The notes beneath the pieces are model-generated. The model was not told the origin of the DNA, did no database searches, and saw nothing but the letters and a program-made list of their open reading frames with translations. Below, piece after piece: positions 8,518 to 17,071 of a stretch of DNA of 64,000 bases. This stretch comes from Streptomyces sp. TSRI0107. GTDB taxonomy: Bacteria; Actinomycetota; Actinomycetes; Streptomycetales; Streptomycetaceae. The stretch is taken from assembly GCF_001905845.1 (NCBI RefSeq), contig NZ_LIVZ01000001.1, positions 682,001 through 746,000 of the forward strand. Reading direction: 5' to 3'. Within the stretch, counting starts at the first letter, position 1, and each line of letters opens with the position of its first letter. The translations under genes were made by a program, and so were the position numbers.

Positions 8518-9057
8518 TCACAGTTCGGTCCACGGCCCGTCCGACTCCTTCTTCGGGACCCACAGCAGCGGCTGGCTCGCGCGGCAGTACTCGTCGACGC
8601 CGTCGTCCCAGGGAAAGCGGCCCGTCTTGTCCGGCCAGAACAACTGGGTGACGGGCATCGGCGGACGCTGGTAGAAGTCGATGCCCGCGCCGAAGAAGTC
8701 ACGGTACCAGCTGGAGTGGACGGAGCGGACGATCACCTCCCGGCCGTCCAGGACGTCGGCGCGGCGCTGGTCGCGGGCGAGGGGCGCGCCGTCGCGGACC
8801 GCGGTCCCGGCGGCGTTCACCACGTGCAGCGCCGTTCGCGCGGGCAGGCCGAAGACACTCACCTCGGGGCTGCGCAGGGTGTGCCACAGGCCGATGGAGT
8901 AGCCCCAGTCGGCGGGGGCGTCGTCACCGAGCACGCCCATCGCGTGCCAGTCGTGAGCGGTGACGTCACGCGCGATGCGGCCGTCGCGCTCGTCCCAGGC
9001 GGCGTCGCCGCCTTCGGCGGGGTGGCAGAGGAGGCAGTGGCAGGGTCTGTCGGTCAT
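8518..9057 (-). CDS. DUF4262 domain protein
   Basis: 179 residues. It starts with a CHCLLCHP segment (possible metal-binding Cys/His cluster), then the DUF4262 core with GWGYSIGLWH-type sequence (DWGYSIGLWHTL), FGLP, and a C-terminal part with WYRDFFG and QLFWPDKTGRFPWD, all hallmarks of the family. Molecular function is not established. It is a single gene with its own start at ATG 9057 and no operon partner within 45 bases. Confidence 0.85.
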   Translation of the reverse strand: MTDRPCHCLLCHPAEGGDAAWDERDGRIARDVTAHDWHAMGVLGDDAPADWGYSIGLWHTLRSPEVSVFGLPARTALHVVNAAGTAVRDGAPLARDQRRADVLDGREVIVRSVHSSWYRDFFGAGIDFYQRPPMPVTQLFWPDKTGRFPWDDGVDEYCRASQPLLWVPKKESDGPWTEL

Positions 9058-9102
9058 CCGGGGAGTCTAGGATCCGCGCGAACGGCGATGCCGGTCACGG
9101 TG

Positions 9103-10011
9103 TCAGGCTTGGTGCTCCCAGCCGCGGTCCGTTCGCGTCAGCTCGCGGAAACCGGCGCCGAGCAGCCGCTGGATCGCCTCGGGTTCGCCGGCGGACTCGT
9201 AGGCGAGGAGGCGTTCCACACCGGCCAGGCGGAGCCAGTCCGCGGCATGGGCCAGGAGAAGCCGGTCCCAGCCGTCATCGCGGTGGGACGGCGCGATGTG
9301 CAGGTTGCCCAGATCGGCGAGGCCGGCGGCCGCCCGCAGGTGGCGCTCGGGCCGGGCCAGGGACGTATCGACCTCGACGAACCCGACGACCTGCCCGTCC
9401 AGGTACGCGGTGAGGCGCGTACCGCATTCCCCGAGCGTGCGCTCGACCGTGACACCGGCCCGGTGCTCGGGCCGGGGCAGGTCGGCGACCCGGGCCAGGA
9501 GCAGCACCTCCGTATCGCCGGTGTGGCGGAAGCCCGCGCGTTCGTAGACGGCCCGGATGTGCGGCCACGGGCGCGGCAGCCCGTACACCCCAGGCGCGGG
9601 CAGCGCACCGTCGGCGTGCCGTGCGCGCACGCTCCAGCGGGCCAGCTGGGCCAGGCAGGCGCTCATGAGCCGGTCGGCGATCTCCTCGGTGTCCGGGAAG
9701 AGCGAGGTCGGCGGCTGGTAGACGAACCAGTTGATCTCGCCCGTGTCCCGATAGCCTTCGCCGACCTCCGCGTCGGCGCGGTACCGCAGCAGGTGGGCCG
9801 CCGCGACGACGTACCGCCGCTGCTCGGCGACCAGCGTGACCCGCTCGCTGACCCACGGGTCGGTCACGAACTCGTCCGGCTGCCGTTCCAGCGAGCTGAG
9901 CACCGTGTTCACGGACACGGAGAGACCAGGGAGGACGGCGGCGACATGCGCGTTGACCAACTCGGTCAACTGGTCGCGGTCGGCACGGTGGAAGGGACGC
10001 ACTTCGGGCAT
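9103..10011 (-). CDS. GNAT-family N-acetyltransferase
   Basis: 302 residues with two halves. The C-terminal half carries an acetyl-CoA-binding GNAT pattern (LGNLHIAPSHRDDGWDRLLL, and ERLLAYESAGEP then GFRELTRTD). The N-terminal half, with VYERAGFRHTG at about residue 150, looks like a second, degenerate GNAT unit, so this may be a tandem GNAT protein. Substrate unknown. It stands alone: 45 bases separate it from the DUF4262 gene and about 95 bases from the graspetide operon upstream. Confidence 0.78.
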   Translation of the reverse strand: MPEVRPFHRADRDQLTELVNAHVAAVLPGLSVSVNTVLSSLERQPDEFVTDPWVSERVTLVAEQRRYVVAAAHLLRYRADAEVGEGYRDTGEINWFVYQPPTSLFPDTEEIADRLMSACLAQLARWSVRARHADGALPAPGVYGLPRPWPHIRAVYERAGFRHTGDTEVLLLARVADLPRPEHRAGVTVERTLGECGTRLTAYLDGQVVGFVEVDTSLARPERHLRAAAGLADLGNLHIAPSHRDDGWDRLLLAHAADWLRLAGVERLLAYESAGEPEAIQRLLGAGFRELTRTDRGWEHQA

Positions 10012-10105
10012 GCGGAGCCTCCGGTGGAGAGAACACTTGTCGGGAGGCCGCCATGCGATGCGGTACGGGAGGGATCGTACGTCACGGCGCCGGTGGAGGG
10101 GTGGG

Positions 10106-11236
10106 TCAGACAGGCAGGTTCCAGCACGGTCCGGTGGGCTCCGAGAGCCAGATGTGCTGGGTGCCGTCGTGGTTGACGGTCATACCGAACGCGGACTGCG
10201 GGGGCGCCCCGGCTTCCTGCCAGGCGGTGAGACCGTCCTCCACGGCGTCCCACAGGCGTAGGGGGCCGTGCTGGTGCACCTGCCAGCCGTCCCCGGTGAT
10301 CTCGGTCCAGGCCTGTGAACCGGTCGCGACGTCCACCAGGATCACTCCGTCACTGGTCGTCATGAGTTCGGCGGAGGGCGCGGCGAGCTGCGCGACGAAC
10401 TGTGCCGTCCAGTCGTCGAGGAGACCGGGGTCGAAGCGGGCCGGGCTGGTCTGTCCAGGCCGCTGGTGGAAAGCGGGCCGGGGCGGTCGCTCGTGGGGGC
10501 GGGCGAGCATGTAGCCGATCTGGTCGCCCGTGAAGCGCCCGGTGGCGGTGCCGTCGTCGTGGACGGTGAGGCGGATCAGACCGGAGGCGAGCATCCACCC
10601 GCTGATGGTCGTGGTGATGGTTCCTCCGTCCCGTACCTGATGCGGCCATGCGGGTGGGATGTACCGCACCGCGCACGTGGCCACGATCGCGTCGTACTCG
10701 GCGCCGCCCCGGTGGCCGGCGAGTCCGTCTCCGGTGAGGAGCGTCGGGGAGTGGCCGGCGGTGTGGATGTGGTCGGCCGCGGCTGCGGCGAGCCCGGGGT
10801 CGTACTCGACGGAGTAGACGTTCTTGTCGCCGAGGCGGTGGCAGAGGAGAGCTGTGGAGTAGCCGGTCCCGGTGCCGATCTCCAGGACCCTGTCCCCGTC
10901 ACGGATGCTCGCGAGGTCGAGCATCCGCACGATCAGCGACGGCAGGGTGCTGGAGGAGGTGGGCCGCCCGGCCATCGGACCCGGAGCGTCCACGGCGGTG
11001 ACGCCTTCGATCTGAGTGACCCAGGTGGTGTCCTGGTAGACGAGCCGGAGCCATTCCTCCTGTCCGACTGTTCGGCGGTGCACGGGCTCCCACTGGACGC
11101 CGGACGGCCGGAACACGGCCTCGCCGAGGAACAGTTCGCGGGGAACGGCTTCGAGGGCGTCACGCCAGGCGGGGTCTTCCACGGGAACGGACGCGGCGAG
11201 AGCGTGGCGGAGTTGCCGGGCAGGATCGGCGGTCAT
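10106..11236 (-). CDS. tgmC: graspetide-associated O-methyltransferase (PIMT homologue)
   Basis: 376 residues. The central domain is a protein-L-isoaspartate methyltransferase fold, with PMAGRPTSSSTLPSLIVRML before SAM motif I (VLEIGTGTGYSTALL), then VEYDPGLA. A C-terminal extension of about 170 residues is characteristic of the methyltransferase in ATP-grasp RiPP systems. In characterised relatives (fuscimiditide, amycolimiditide) this enzyme methylates an Asp side chain of the cross-linked peptide, which then closes to an aspartimide. It is the last gene of the operon and its ATG overlaps the ligase stop (ATGA). Function in this cluster is inferred from family and order. Confidence 0.85.
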   Translation of the reverse strand: MTADPARQLRHALAASVPVEDPAWRDALEAVPRELFLGEAVFRPSGVQWEPVHRRTVGQEEWLRLVYQDTTWVTQIEGVTAVDAPGPMAGRPTSSSTLPSLIVRMLDLASIRDGDRVLEIGTGTGYSTALLCHRLGDKNVYSVEYDPGLAAAAADHIHTAGHSPTLLTGDGLAGHRGGAEYDAIVATCAVRYIPPAWPHQVRDGGTITTTISGWMLASGLIRLTVHDDGTATGRFTGDQIGYMLARPHERPPRPAFHQRPGQTSPARFDPGLLDDWTAQFVAQLAAPSAELMTTSDGVILVDVATGSQAWTEITGDGWQVHQHGPLRLWDAVEDGLTAWQEAGAPPQSAFGMTVNHDGTQHIWLSEPTGPCWNLPV

Positions 11237-12198
11237 GCGTTGCCTCCGTACTGGAGCTCATCGGCGAGGGCGGCGGTGATCGGCGAGGTGATGTGTTCGG
11301 GGAACCAGGCCCATTGGCCGTTGGGATTGCACTCATACCAGTGCCATTCGCCGTCCGGGTCCAAGCCGAAGTCGAAGGCACCGAAGGCCAACCCGAACGC
11401 GTTGAGGTAGTCGCGTACCCCCTTGGCGATCCCAGGAGGGACGTCGATGGGTGCGTAGGTCAGCCGGTCGTAGTGACGCCGCCAGTCGACGCCGGGTGAG
11501 CCGTCGATCCGGACGGCGAACAAGCACTCGCCTACGGCGGTCAGGCGGATGTCGGCCGTCTTGGACACCCGCTGCTGGAAGAGGTGCGCGGTGTGGCGTA
11601 CCCGGTCGTCGATCTGGGCCGGGGTGACGTCATCGATCCACACGGTGAGGGACCGGCCGTCGGCGTCGGCGTACTCGGTGTCGCGCAAGGGCTTGTAGAG
11701 GACCGGCCGGCGGGTGTTGACGAAATCGCGGGCTTGGCCGGGGTCGTTGGTGATGAGGGTGGGAGGCACGTTCAGCCCACAACGTGCAGCAGTGGCCAGC
11801 TGAGCAGGCTTGTATTCGGCATCCCGGTTTCGCCAGGGGTGATTCAGGTAGTGGGCGCCGGGGAGGGAGGCCAAGACGCCGCCGAGCCCATGGCGGGCCT
11901 CCTCCAAGGCCCAGCGTGCGGTCTGCTCGCTCATGGCGAGGTCGGCTCTGTAGGGGGTGGGCCGCCTCCAGTACACCGAGCGCACGCCGTCCAGGTCGAC
12001 AGCGCGGGTTTCGGTGGTCAGGGTGCCGGCGACCCCAGTGCCGTCGAGGGTCGCGGCGACGGTGACGGCTGTGGGGAAGTCCCCGGGGTCCAGGCGGACC
12101 ACCGGCACACGGCGCCGGTTGAGTTCGCCGATCACCTCGTCTGCTGTCGCGTCGTCCAGACGGGTCACGACGAGGACGGGCGGCCCGGCCACGGCCAT
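11233..12198 (-). CDS. tgmB: ATP-grasp ribosomal peptide maturase (graspetide ligase)
   Basis: 321 residues. It fits the SAV_5884-type ATP-grasp maturase family: N-terminal preATP-grasp domain (VLVVTRLDDATADEVI), a central SVYWRRPTPYR motif and the LNHPWRNRDAEYKPAQLATA motif, and a C-terminal ATP-grasp domain with VLYKPL, QQRVSKTADIRL and a metal-binding end GAFDFGLDPDG / WYECNPNGQW. It would form side-chain ester or amide cross-links in the precursor just upstream. ATG 12198 shares its A with the precursor stop (TGATG), and its own stop overlaps the methyltransferase start, so the genes are translationally coupled. Confidence 0.9.
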   Translation of the reverse strand: MAVAGPPVLVVTRLDDATADEVIGELNRRRVPVVRLDPGDFPTAVTVAATLDGTGVAGTLTTETRAVDLDGVRSVYWRRPTPYRADLAMSEQTARWALEEARHGLGGVLASLPGAHYLNHPWRNRDAEYKPAQLATAARCGLNVPPTLITNDPGQARDFVNTRRPVLYKPLRDTEYADADGRSLTVWIDDVTPAQIDDRVRHTAHLFQQRVSKTADIRLTAVGECLFAVRIDGSPGVDWRRHYDRLTYAPIDVPPGIAKGVRDYLNAFGLAFGAFDFGLDPDGEWHWYECNPNGQWAWFPEHITSPITAALADELQYGGNA

Positions 12199-12461
12199 CA
12201 GTCGTTGTCTCCCTGCTGGTCGCTGCCCTGGTCCGGAGTGCCGTCCAGGCTGGTCTTGGTCGCCGTCTCCTGCGAGGTCTCCGACCTCTTGTGCCTGTCC
12301 ATCGTCGGCATCGGGGTTCCGTCCGGCCGCACCCATACGGCGGTCTGCGTCGCGGCGTTGAGGACCGGGCGCGCGGCGGGCAGGACCGCGGCCGCGGGGA
12401 ATGGCTTCATACGGCTGACTCCCCAGGGGGCGATCCGTTCGTCGTGCACCTTGGTCTTCAT
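12198..12461 (-). CDS. tgmA: ATP-grasp-modified RiPP precursor peptide
   Basis: 87 residues. The leader holds the family landmarks APWGVSRMKPFP, and the C-terminal core (from about residue 48) is full of Thr/Ser followed by acidic residues, ending SLDGTPDQGSDQQGDND, the pattern of graspetide cores whose Thr/Ser hydroxyls are linked to Asp/Glu. Two Asp-Gly pairs (RPDGTP near residue 46, LDGTP near residue 73) are candidate aspartimide sites. ATG 12461 overlaps the upstream stop (ATGA) and has GGAG six bases upstream within that gene. Which residues are cross-linked cannot be told from sequence. Confidence 0.88.
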   Translation of the reverse strand: MKTKVHDERIAPWGVSRMKPFPAAAVLPAARPVLNAATQTAVWVRPDGTPMPTMDRHKRSETSQETATKTSLDGTPDQGSDQQGDND

Positions 12462-13381
12462 CGGGAGCTCCGTTCGTTCTCGGTCGTTTCCGTGGGGAGT
12501 GGCTGTCGGAGCGAGGCCAAGGCGGTACGGACCGGTGACAGCTCGCCGGGATGCTCGTACATCCCGAGCAGCGACCGCGCGACCACGCCCACATCGTGGA
12601 GCCGGCGGACCGCGTCCACCGGCGACTGCCGCTCGTCGAGCACCTCATCGACGTGGCGCAGCACGACGAGCGCGGTCTCCCGGTTCGCCTTCCGGCGCAT
12701 TCGCGGTACGAGAGCGGCAACCACCGGCGAAAGTTGCCGGATGTAGCCCTCGATCACCTGGATGAGGCCCACGATCTCCGCGTGGCTGCTCGGCGTCGGG
12801 TCCCAGAGGGCCCGCTGGCATGTATCCCGGATCAGCTCCACATCGATCCGCGATGCCTCAGCTGCACCCGTCACGGCGCCCTCCGTCATCACCAACCGGT
12901 AGCGGGCATAACTACAGAGCTGCGAGACCGCGTCAGCGTCGCACAGCACTCCGGGACCATCCATCTGTACGCACCACCAGGACGGGTAGGCCGGTACGGG
13001 CGTGGCCAGGTCGGGACGAGGCACACCGAGATAGGTGCCGGGGGCGAGGCACGCCGCGCCGAAATGGCGGCCCTGGACCCACTCCGAGCGGCGCGTCGCG
13101 CTCGGCGGTACGAGGGCGTAGAAGCGGCCACTGCGCCGGTCGGCGACCACCGGGCCACCGAGCAGGGCCGCGTCCAGGTAGGCGTCAACGCCTGCCGACT
13201 CGGTGGTGCCTGCCGCGGCGTGCACGAGGTCCGCCTCCATGCGTACGGCGGTGAAGAGGCCGCCACACCGGAAGAGCGCGAGGCCGGTGTCGTCCCACTC
13301 GGTGCGTGCCTGCGTTCGGTCGTCAGCGGAGTTCAGTAACCAGGTGGCCACTGCGATCTCGCGTGCGGCCCGGGTGTGCAC
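12458..13381 (-). CDS. DUF6415-type natural-product biosynthesis protein, first gene of graspetide operon
   Basis: 307 residues from a GTG at 13381. The C-terminal part (about residues 175-290: DTCQRALWDP, then GLIQVIEGYIRQLSPVVAAL and VLRHVDEVLD) resembles DUF6415, a helical family seen in Streptomyces natural-product clusters. The N-terminal 160 residues (FRCGGLFTAVRM, GPVVADRRSGRFYALV, WWCVQMDGPGV) look like a separate domain, loosely like primase/polymerase-type N-termini. Biochemical role unknown. A TTA codon at 13339-13337 is near the start, and both possible start codons (13381, or GTG at about 13351) lie upstream of it. It leads the coupled precursor-ligase-methyltransferase operon. 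Confidence 0.7.
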   Translation of the reverse strand: MHTRAAREIAVATWLLNSADDRTQARTEWDDTGLALFRCGGLFTAVRMEADLVHAAAGTTESAGVDAYLDAALLGGPVVADRRSGRFYALVPPSATRRSEWVQGRHFGAACLAPGTYLGVPRPDLATPVPAYPSWWCVQMDGPGVLCDADAVSQLCSYARYRLVMTEGAVTGAAEASRIDVELIRDTCQRALWDPTPSSHAEIVGLIQVIEGYIRQLSPVVAALVPRMRRKANRETALVVLRHVDEVLDERQSPVDAVRRLHDVGVVARSLLGMYEHPGELSPVRTALASLRQPLPTETTENERSSR

Positions 13382-13493
13382 AAGTCTCTTGGCCGGGACG
13401 AGGACTGGATCACGCGCGGCTGCAAGGCACTGCGGTGCAACTTCATGGGGAGATGCTGCCGGTCTGAACCCCTCGTGCGGGAGTGTGTACGGA

Positions 13494-13529
13494 GTGTGAG
13501 TGGCATTGGTCGTTTCACACAGTGTGTGA
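13494..13529. promoter_or_regulatory. candidate operator between graspetide operon and its regulator
   Basis: A perfect inverted repeat TCACAC-AGT-GTGTGA lies at 13515-13529, with a further GTGTGA half-site at 13494-13499 that pairs with the left arm. It is in the divergent region between the DUF6415-type gene (starts 13381, minus) and the TPR regulator (starts 13576, plus), where a regulator of the cluster would bind. Role is inferred from position and symmetry only. Confidence 0.5.
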
Positions 13530-13575
13530 GGACGTCGTCGTTAGCCTTCACGGAGTGAGCGAATCGGGGGCACAC

Positions 13576-14913
13576 GTGGAACCGAACACCCTCCTTGACG
13601 CGCTGTTGGACGAGGCTGGGATCTCCCGTAAGGGGCTGGCCTCGCGCATCAACCAGGCGGGCGCCGCCCATGACAAGACGATGCGCTATGACCACAGCTC
13701 TGTGATCCGCTGGCTGAGGGGGCAGAGACCACGTGGCGTCGTTCCGGACCTCATTTGCGACGTTCTCTCCGCCCGGCTCGGGCGGCCCCTCACCGTCGAG
13801 GACATCGGCATGGGCAGAGGCGACACGCCTGCGCCAGCGTCCACCCCGCTCGCCGGGTTCATCGAGCGGTCCGCTGCCCTGTGGCGGAGCGACCAGCAGC
13901 AGCGTCGAGACGTGCAGCAGGCGCCCGTCATCACGGGACTGCCTGCCGTCGGACCAGTGTGGGAGTGGGAGAACCCGCCGGACGACACCGATGTGTCCCG
14001 CCCTGGAACGCCCCGCGTCGTCATGTGCGATGTCGAGTCGCTGCGCCAGGCCCGCGGCCACTATGAGCAGATGTACCGGAGGGCCGGCGGTGTCGTGACC
14101 AAAGCGCGCGTCCTCCGGTTTCTGAACACGGAAGCGGCTCCGCTGCTGCGCGGCGCCTACTCGGATGCCACCGGGCGGGAGCTGCACCGGACTGTCGGCG
14201 GCCTCGTCGCTGTCGCCGGAATCTGCTCCTACGACTCTGACGCGCAGGGCCTCGCTCAGAGGTACTTCCACCAGGCGTTGCGGCTCGCCAAAGCGAGCGG
14301 GGACCGGGCATTCGGTGGGTACATCATCGCCCTCTTGGTCAACCAGGCCCTCTACATGCGCGATTACCGGCAGGCCGTGGCCTTCGCCGAAGCCGGGCTG
14401 CGGGCCGCCGGGAATACGATCTCGCCGGGGCTCGCCTGCGATCTGCACGCGATGCAGGCCAAGGCCTTCAGCCGCATGGGCGACCATGCCTCCGCCCGCC
14501 GCGCCATGACCGCCGCCGAGGTGGCTGCGAGTCATATCCGGCCCGACGAGGAGCCAGCCGAAACGGGCTACGTGCAGCCGGGGCTCCTCGAAGTCAACCT
14601 AGCCGACGCACTCATGCGGCTCGGGGACACTGGTCCCGCGCAGGCCTATGCCGCGGAGGCGGTGGCCACACAGACGCACGAACGGGGACGCGTGCACAGG
14701 CTGGCCACCCTCACCGACTGCCAGTTGCGAGCTGGTCATGCCGAGCAAGCCGCCGCCACCGCGACCACGGTCCTCGATTCCATGCAGGGCATGGAGTCGC
14801 TGCGGCTGCGTGACCGCCTCGTCAAAATGCGACGCGTCATGACCGGACTCCGCAGCACCGCCACCGCAGAAGTCGTCGAGCGGATCGACGACACCCTCCG
14901 CATCCCGCTGTAG
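13576..14913 (+). CDS. XRE-like/TPR transcriptional regulator of the graspetide locus
   Basis: About 445 residues. The N-terminus (NTLLDALLDEAGISRKGLASRIN, shown in part, then YDHSSVIRWLRGQRPRG) is a helix-turn-helix domain typical of Streptomyces cluster-situated regulators. The rest is helical with TPR-like repeats (YFHQALRLAKASGD, AVAFAEAGLRAAG, DHASARRAMTAAE). GTG 13576 is preferred over GTG 13555 because GGGGG lies five bases upstream and relatives start at this point (xEPNTLLDAL). It is divergent from the RiPP operon with an inverted repeat between them, so it probably controls that operon. Ligand unknown. Confidence 0.75.
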   Translation: MEPNTLLDALLDEAGISRKGLASRINQAGAAHDKTMRYDHSSVIRWLRGQRPRGVVPDLICDVLSARLGRPLTVEDIGMGRGDTPAPASTPLAGFIERSAALWRSDQQQRRDVQQAPVITGLPAVGPVWEWENPPDDTDVSRPGTPRVVMCDVESLRQARGHYEQMYRRAGGVVTKARVLRFLNTEAAPLLRGAYSDATGRELHRTVGGLVAVAGICSYDSDAQGLAQRYFHQALRLAKASGDRAFGGYIIALLVNQALYMRDYRQAVAFAEAGLRAAGNTISPGLACDLHAMQAKAFSRMGDHASARRAMTAAEVAASHIRPDEEPAETGYVQPGLLEVNLADALMRLGDTGPAQAYAAEAVATQTHERGRVHRLATLTDCQLRAGHAEQAAATATTVLDSMQGMESLRLRDRLVKMRRVMTGLRSTATAEVVERIDDTLRIPL

Positions 14914-14957
14914 CAGGTGTGCTGGGATGGATGGCGTACCCGACGAGAGGTGATCCG

Positions 14958-15509
14958 GTGTCCGAGTGGCGCAATCTGTCCGAGCGGACCGTGTACGAGA
15001 ACCGGTGGGTCACGGTCAACATGGCCGATGTGGAACTGCCCGACGGCCGGCACCTCGACCACACAGTCATTCGGCTGCGCCCTGTCGCGGTGGCCACCGT
15101 GGTCAACGAGGCCAATGAAGCCCTGCTGTTGTGGAGACACCGGTTCATCACCGGCGCTTGGGGCTGGGAGTTGCCGTCGGGCGGTACGGGCGTGGGTGAG
15201 GATCCGGCGGCTGCGGCGGCGCGGGAGTTCGAGGAGGAGACCGGCTGGCGTCCGGGGCCGATGCAGCTGCTGCTCGCGGTCGACCCGATGCCGGGGATCT
15301 CCACCAGTCACCACCGGGTGTACTGGTCCGACCGCGCAGAGAGAGTCGGGGAACCACGCGACGGCTTCGAGTCCGCCCGGCGGGAGTGGGTGGCGCTGGC
15401 GGCGGTGCCCGAGCTGGTGGCGCGCGGCGAGATCAGATCGGCGAACGCCGTCGCCGCTCTGCTGATGCTGCACCACTTGCGCATCGGCGGGGGCGCGGAC
15501 AACACCTAG
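14958..15509 (+). CDS. NUDIX hydrolase
   Basis: 183 residues from GTG 14958, which has GAGAGG seven bases upstream. The NUDIX box is complete: GGTGVGEDPAAAAAREFEEE followed by TGW, matching Gx5Ex7REUxEExGU. LPSGG just before it and a terminal helix are typical of ADP-sugar or nucleoside-diphosphate pyrophosphatases. It follows the TPR regulator by 44 bases on the same strand, so cotranscription is possible, but a link to RiPP biosynthesis is not shown. Substrate unknown. Confidence 0.88.
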   Translation: MSEWRNLSERTVYENRWVTVNMADVELPDGRHLDHTVIRLRPVAVATVVNEANEALLLWRHRFITGAWGWELPSGGTGVGEDPAAAAAREFEEETGWRPGPMQLLLAVDPMPGISTSHHRVYWSDRAERVGEPRDGFESARREWVALAAVPELVARGEIRSANAVAALLMLHHLRIGGGADNT

Positions 15510-15668
15510 GTCTTCCAGCCGCTACTCGTGGCCGCCGCGGTGAGTAGGTCACCGCACAGCTGTGGCAGCGATGCCGGACGTCCGCAGCCTTCGGGCCAGG
15601 AGTTGGGCAGGGCAGGCGACGCACCGGCCTTCGGAGCGGTATGGCCCGCATCCCCGTAGAGACACACG

Positions 15669-16967
15669 CTAGCCAAGATCCTCTGGCGGCCCCAGCAGCC
15701 GCATGATCTCCAGCGCCAGCCGCAGCTCCAGCGCGTCCGTCTCCAGGCGGCGGCCCAGGAGGGACATCGCGCGGTGGACGCGGTAGGTGACCGTGTTGCG
15801 GGCGACGAAGAGGCGTTCGGCGGCGCTCTGGGGGCTGCGGCCCTCGGCGAGGTAGACGCGCAGGGTCTCGCGCAGTTCGCGTACCCGGGGGTCGTCGGCG
15901 GCGAGGGGGCCGAGGACGCCGGCGGCGAACCAGCGGGCGTGCTCCGGGTCGGCGGTGAGCAGGGCGGCCGTGCTGACGTCGGTGTAGTCGCAGAGCCAGC
16001 CGGTGCGGCCCAGGCGGGCTATCCGGTCGGCCTCGCGGGCGCCGCGGTGGCTGCGCCGGAAGCCTTCCGCGCCGTAGCCGACCGGGCCGACGGCGACGCG
16101 CAGCGGGCGGCGCTCGGGGACGAGGCGGGGCAGGCGGCCGAGCGCGTCACGCGGCGGCCGGGACGGCCAGCACGTCCACGCCCACAGTTCCGTGCCGCCC
16201 GCGGCGACGGTCAGCAGGTGCTCGCCGCCCGCCGCCCGGGACAGCTCCGCGGCGAGCAGGCGCGACGCCCGCTCGGAGGGGTCCGGAGCGGTCGAGGTGA
16301 TGATGAACGCGGCGTGGTGGCGGGCCAGGTCGTAGCCGAGGGTGCGGGTGGCCGCGGTGTCGCCGACGGGGCGGCCGGCGAGCAGGTCGTCGACGGTGCG
16401 GCGGCGGGCCGCCTCGGTGCTGCGCCGCCAGCGGTCGCGTTCGGCGACGTACTCCTCGGCGAGCCGGCTGGCCTGGACGTCGGCGTAGACGAAGAGGAGT
16501 TCGCTGACCCGGTGGGTCTCCTGGGCCCGGGTCTCCTCCGGCTCCCGGTCCAGCGCCGCCATCAGCCGGGCGTGCAGATGGGCGTGGCCGAGCCGCACCC
16601 CGCGCAGCACCCGGTCCAGGGGGACGTTGCGGCGGGCGAGTTCGGCGTTGCCTGCGACGGCCTCCGGCGGCACGAGTTCGGCCGTGGGCGGCGGTTCGGT
16701 GAGCAGGCCGCGCAGGGCGGTCAGGACCGTCGCCTCCACCGCCCGCCGGAACGGCGGGTACGCCCCGGCGCCGCCGTGCTCCGGCACCTGCCGCACGATG
16801 TCCGCGGCCATGTCCCGGGCGACCTCGACGGCCCAGCCGACCGGGCCTGGCCCGAGTTCCGCCTCGGCCGCCGCCAGCGTCTCGGCCGGGCAGGCGGCCT
16901 CCGGGGGAACCCCCTCGGGGGCCAGGCGCAGCAGCCAGCCGGGGGCGGAGTCCGCGGTCTTCGTCAC
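15669..16967 (-). CDS. PucR/CdaR-type transcriptional regulator
   Basis: 432 residues from GTG 16967. It ends with the PucR C-terminal helix-turn-helix (LRVYLAEGRSPQSAAERLFV, then ARNTVTYRVHRA and the LEL..ALEI helix). The central region (AAFIITSTAPDPSERASRLL, then PLRVAVGPVGYG) is the GGDEF-like CdaR domain, and the N-terminal 150 residues are a helical sensor. It lies downstream of the ssuABC end but is separated by a strong terminator, so it is probably transcribed alone. Whether it controls the sulfur operon is unknown. Residue order and length are normal for the family. Confidence 0.85.
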   Translation of the reverse strand: MTKTADSAPGWLLRLAPEGVPPEAACPAETLAAAEAELGPGPVGWAVEVARDMAADIVRQVPEHGGAGAYPPFRRAVEATVLTALRGLLTEPPPTAELVPPEAVAGNAELARRNVPLDRVLRGVRLGHAHLHARLMAALDREPEETRAQETHRVSELLFVYADVQASRLAEEYVAERDRWRRSTEAARRRTVDDLLAGRPVGDTAATRTLGYDLARHHAAFIITSTAPDPSERASRLLAAELSRAAGGEHLLTVAAGGTELWAWTCWPSRPPRDALGRLPRLVPERRPLRVAVGPVGYGAEGFRRSHRGAREADRIARLGRTGWLCDYTDVSTAALLTADPEHARWFAAGVLGPLAADDPRVRELRETLRVYLAEGRSPQSAAERLFVARNTVTYRVHRAMSLLGRRLETDALELRLALEIMRLLGPPEDLG

Positions 16968-17022
16968 AATCGTCAGTAGAGCAGAGGGGGGAGGAAGGGG
17001 GAGGGAGACAAGAGAGCCGGTT

Positions 17023-17068
17023 GCGCCCCGGGCCGGTCCTCAGGGGGGATCGGACCGGTCCGGGGCGC
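17023..17068 (-). terminator. terminator of the polyketide-sulfation operon
   Basis: Two 17-base arms (17023-17039 and 17052-17068) pair with one mismatch around a 12-base loop, starting three bases after the ssuC stop. The stem is very GC-rich. No long T run follows, which is common for Streptomyces terminators. It separates the sulfur operon from the PucR gene on the same strand. Confidence 0.7.
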
Positions 17069-17071
17069 GGT

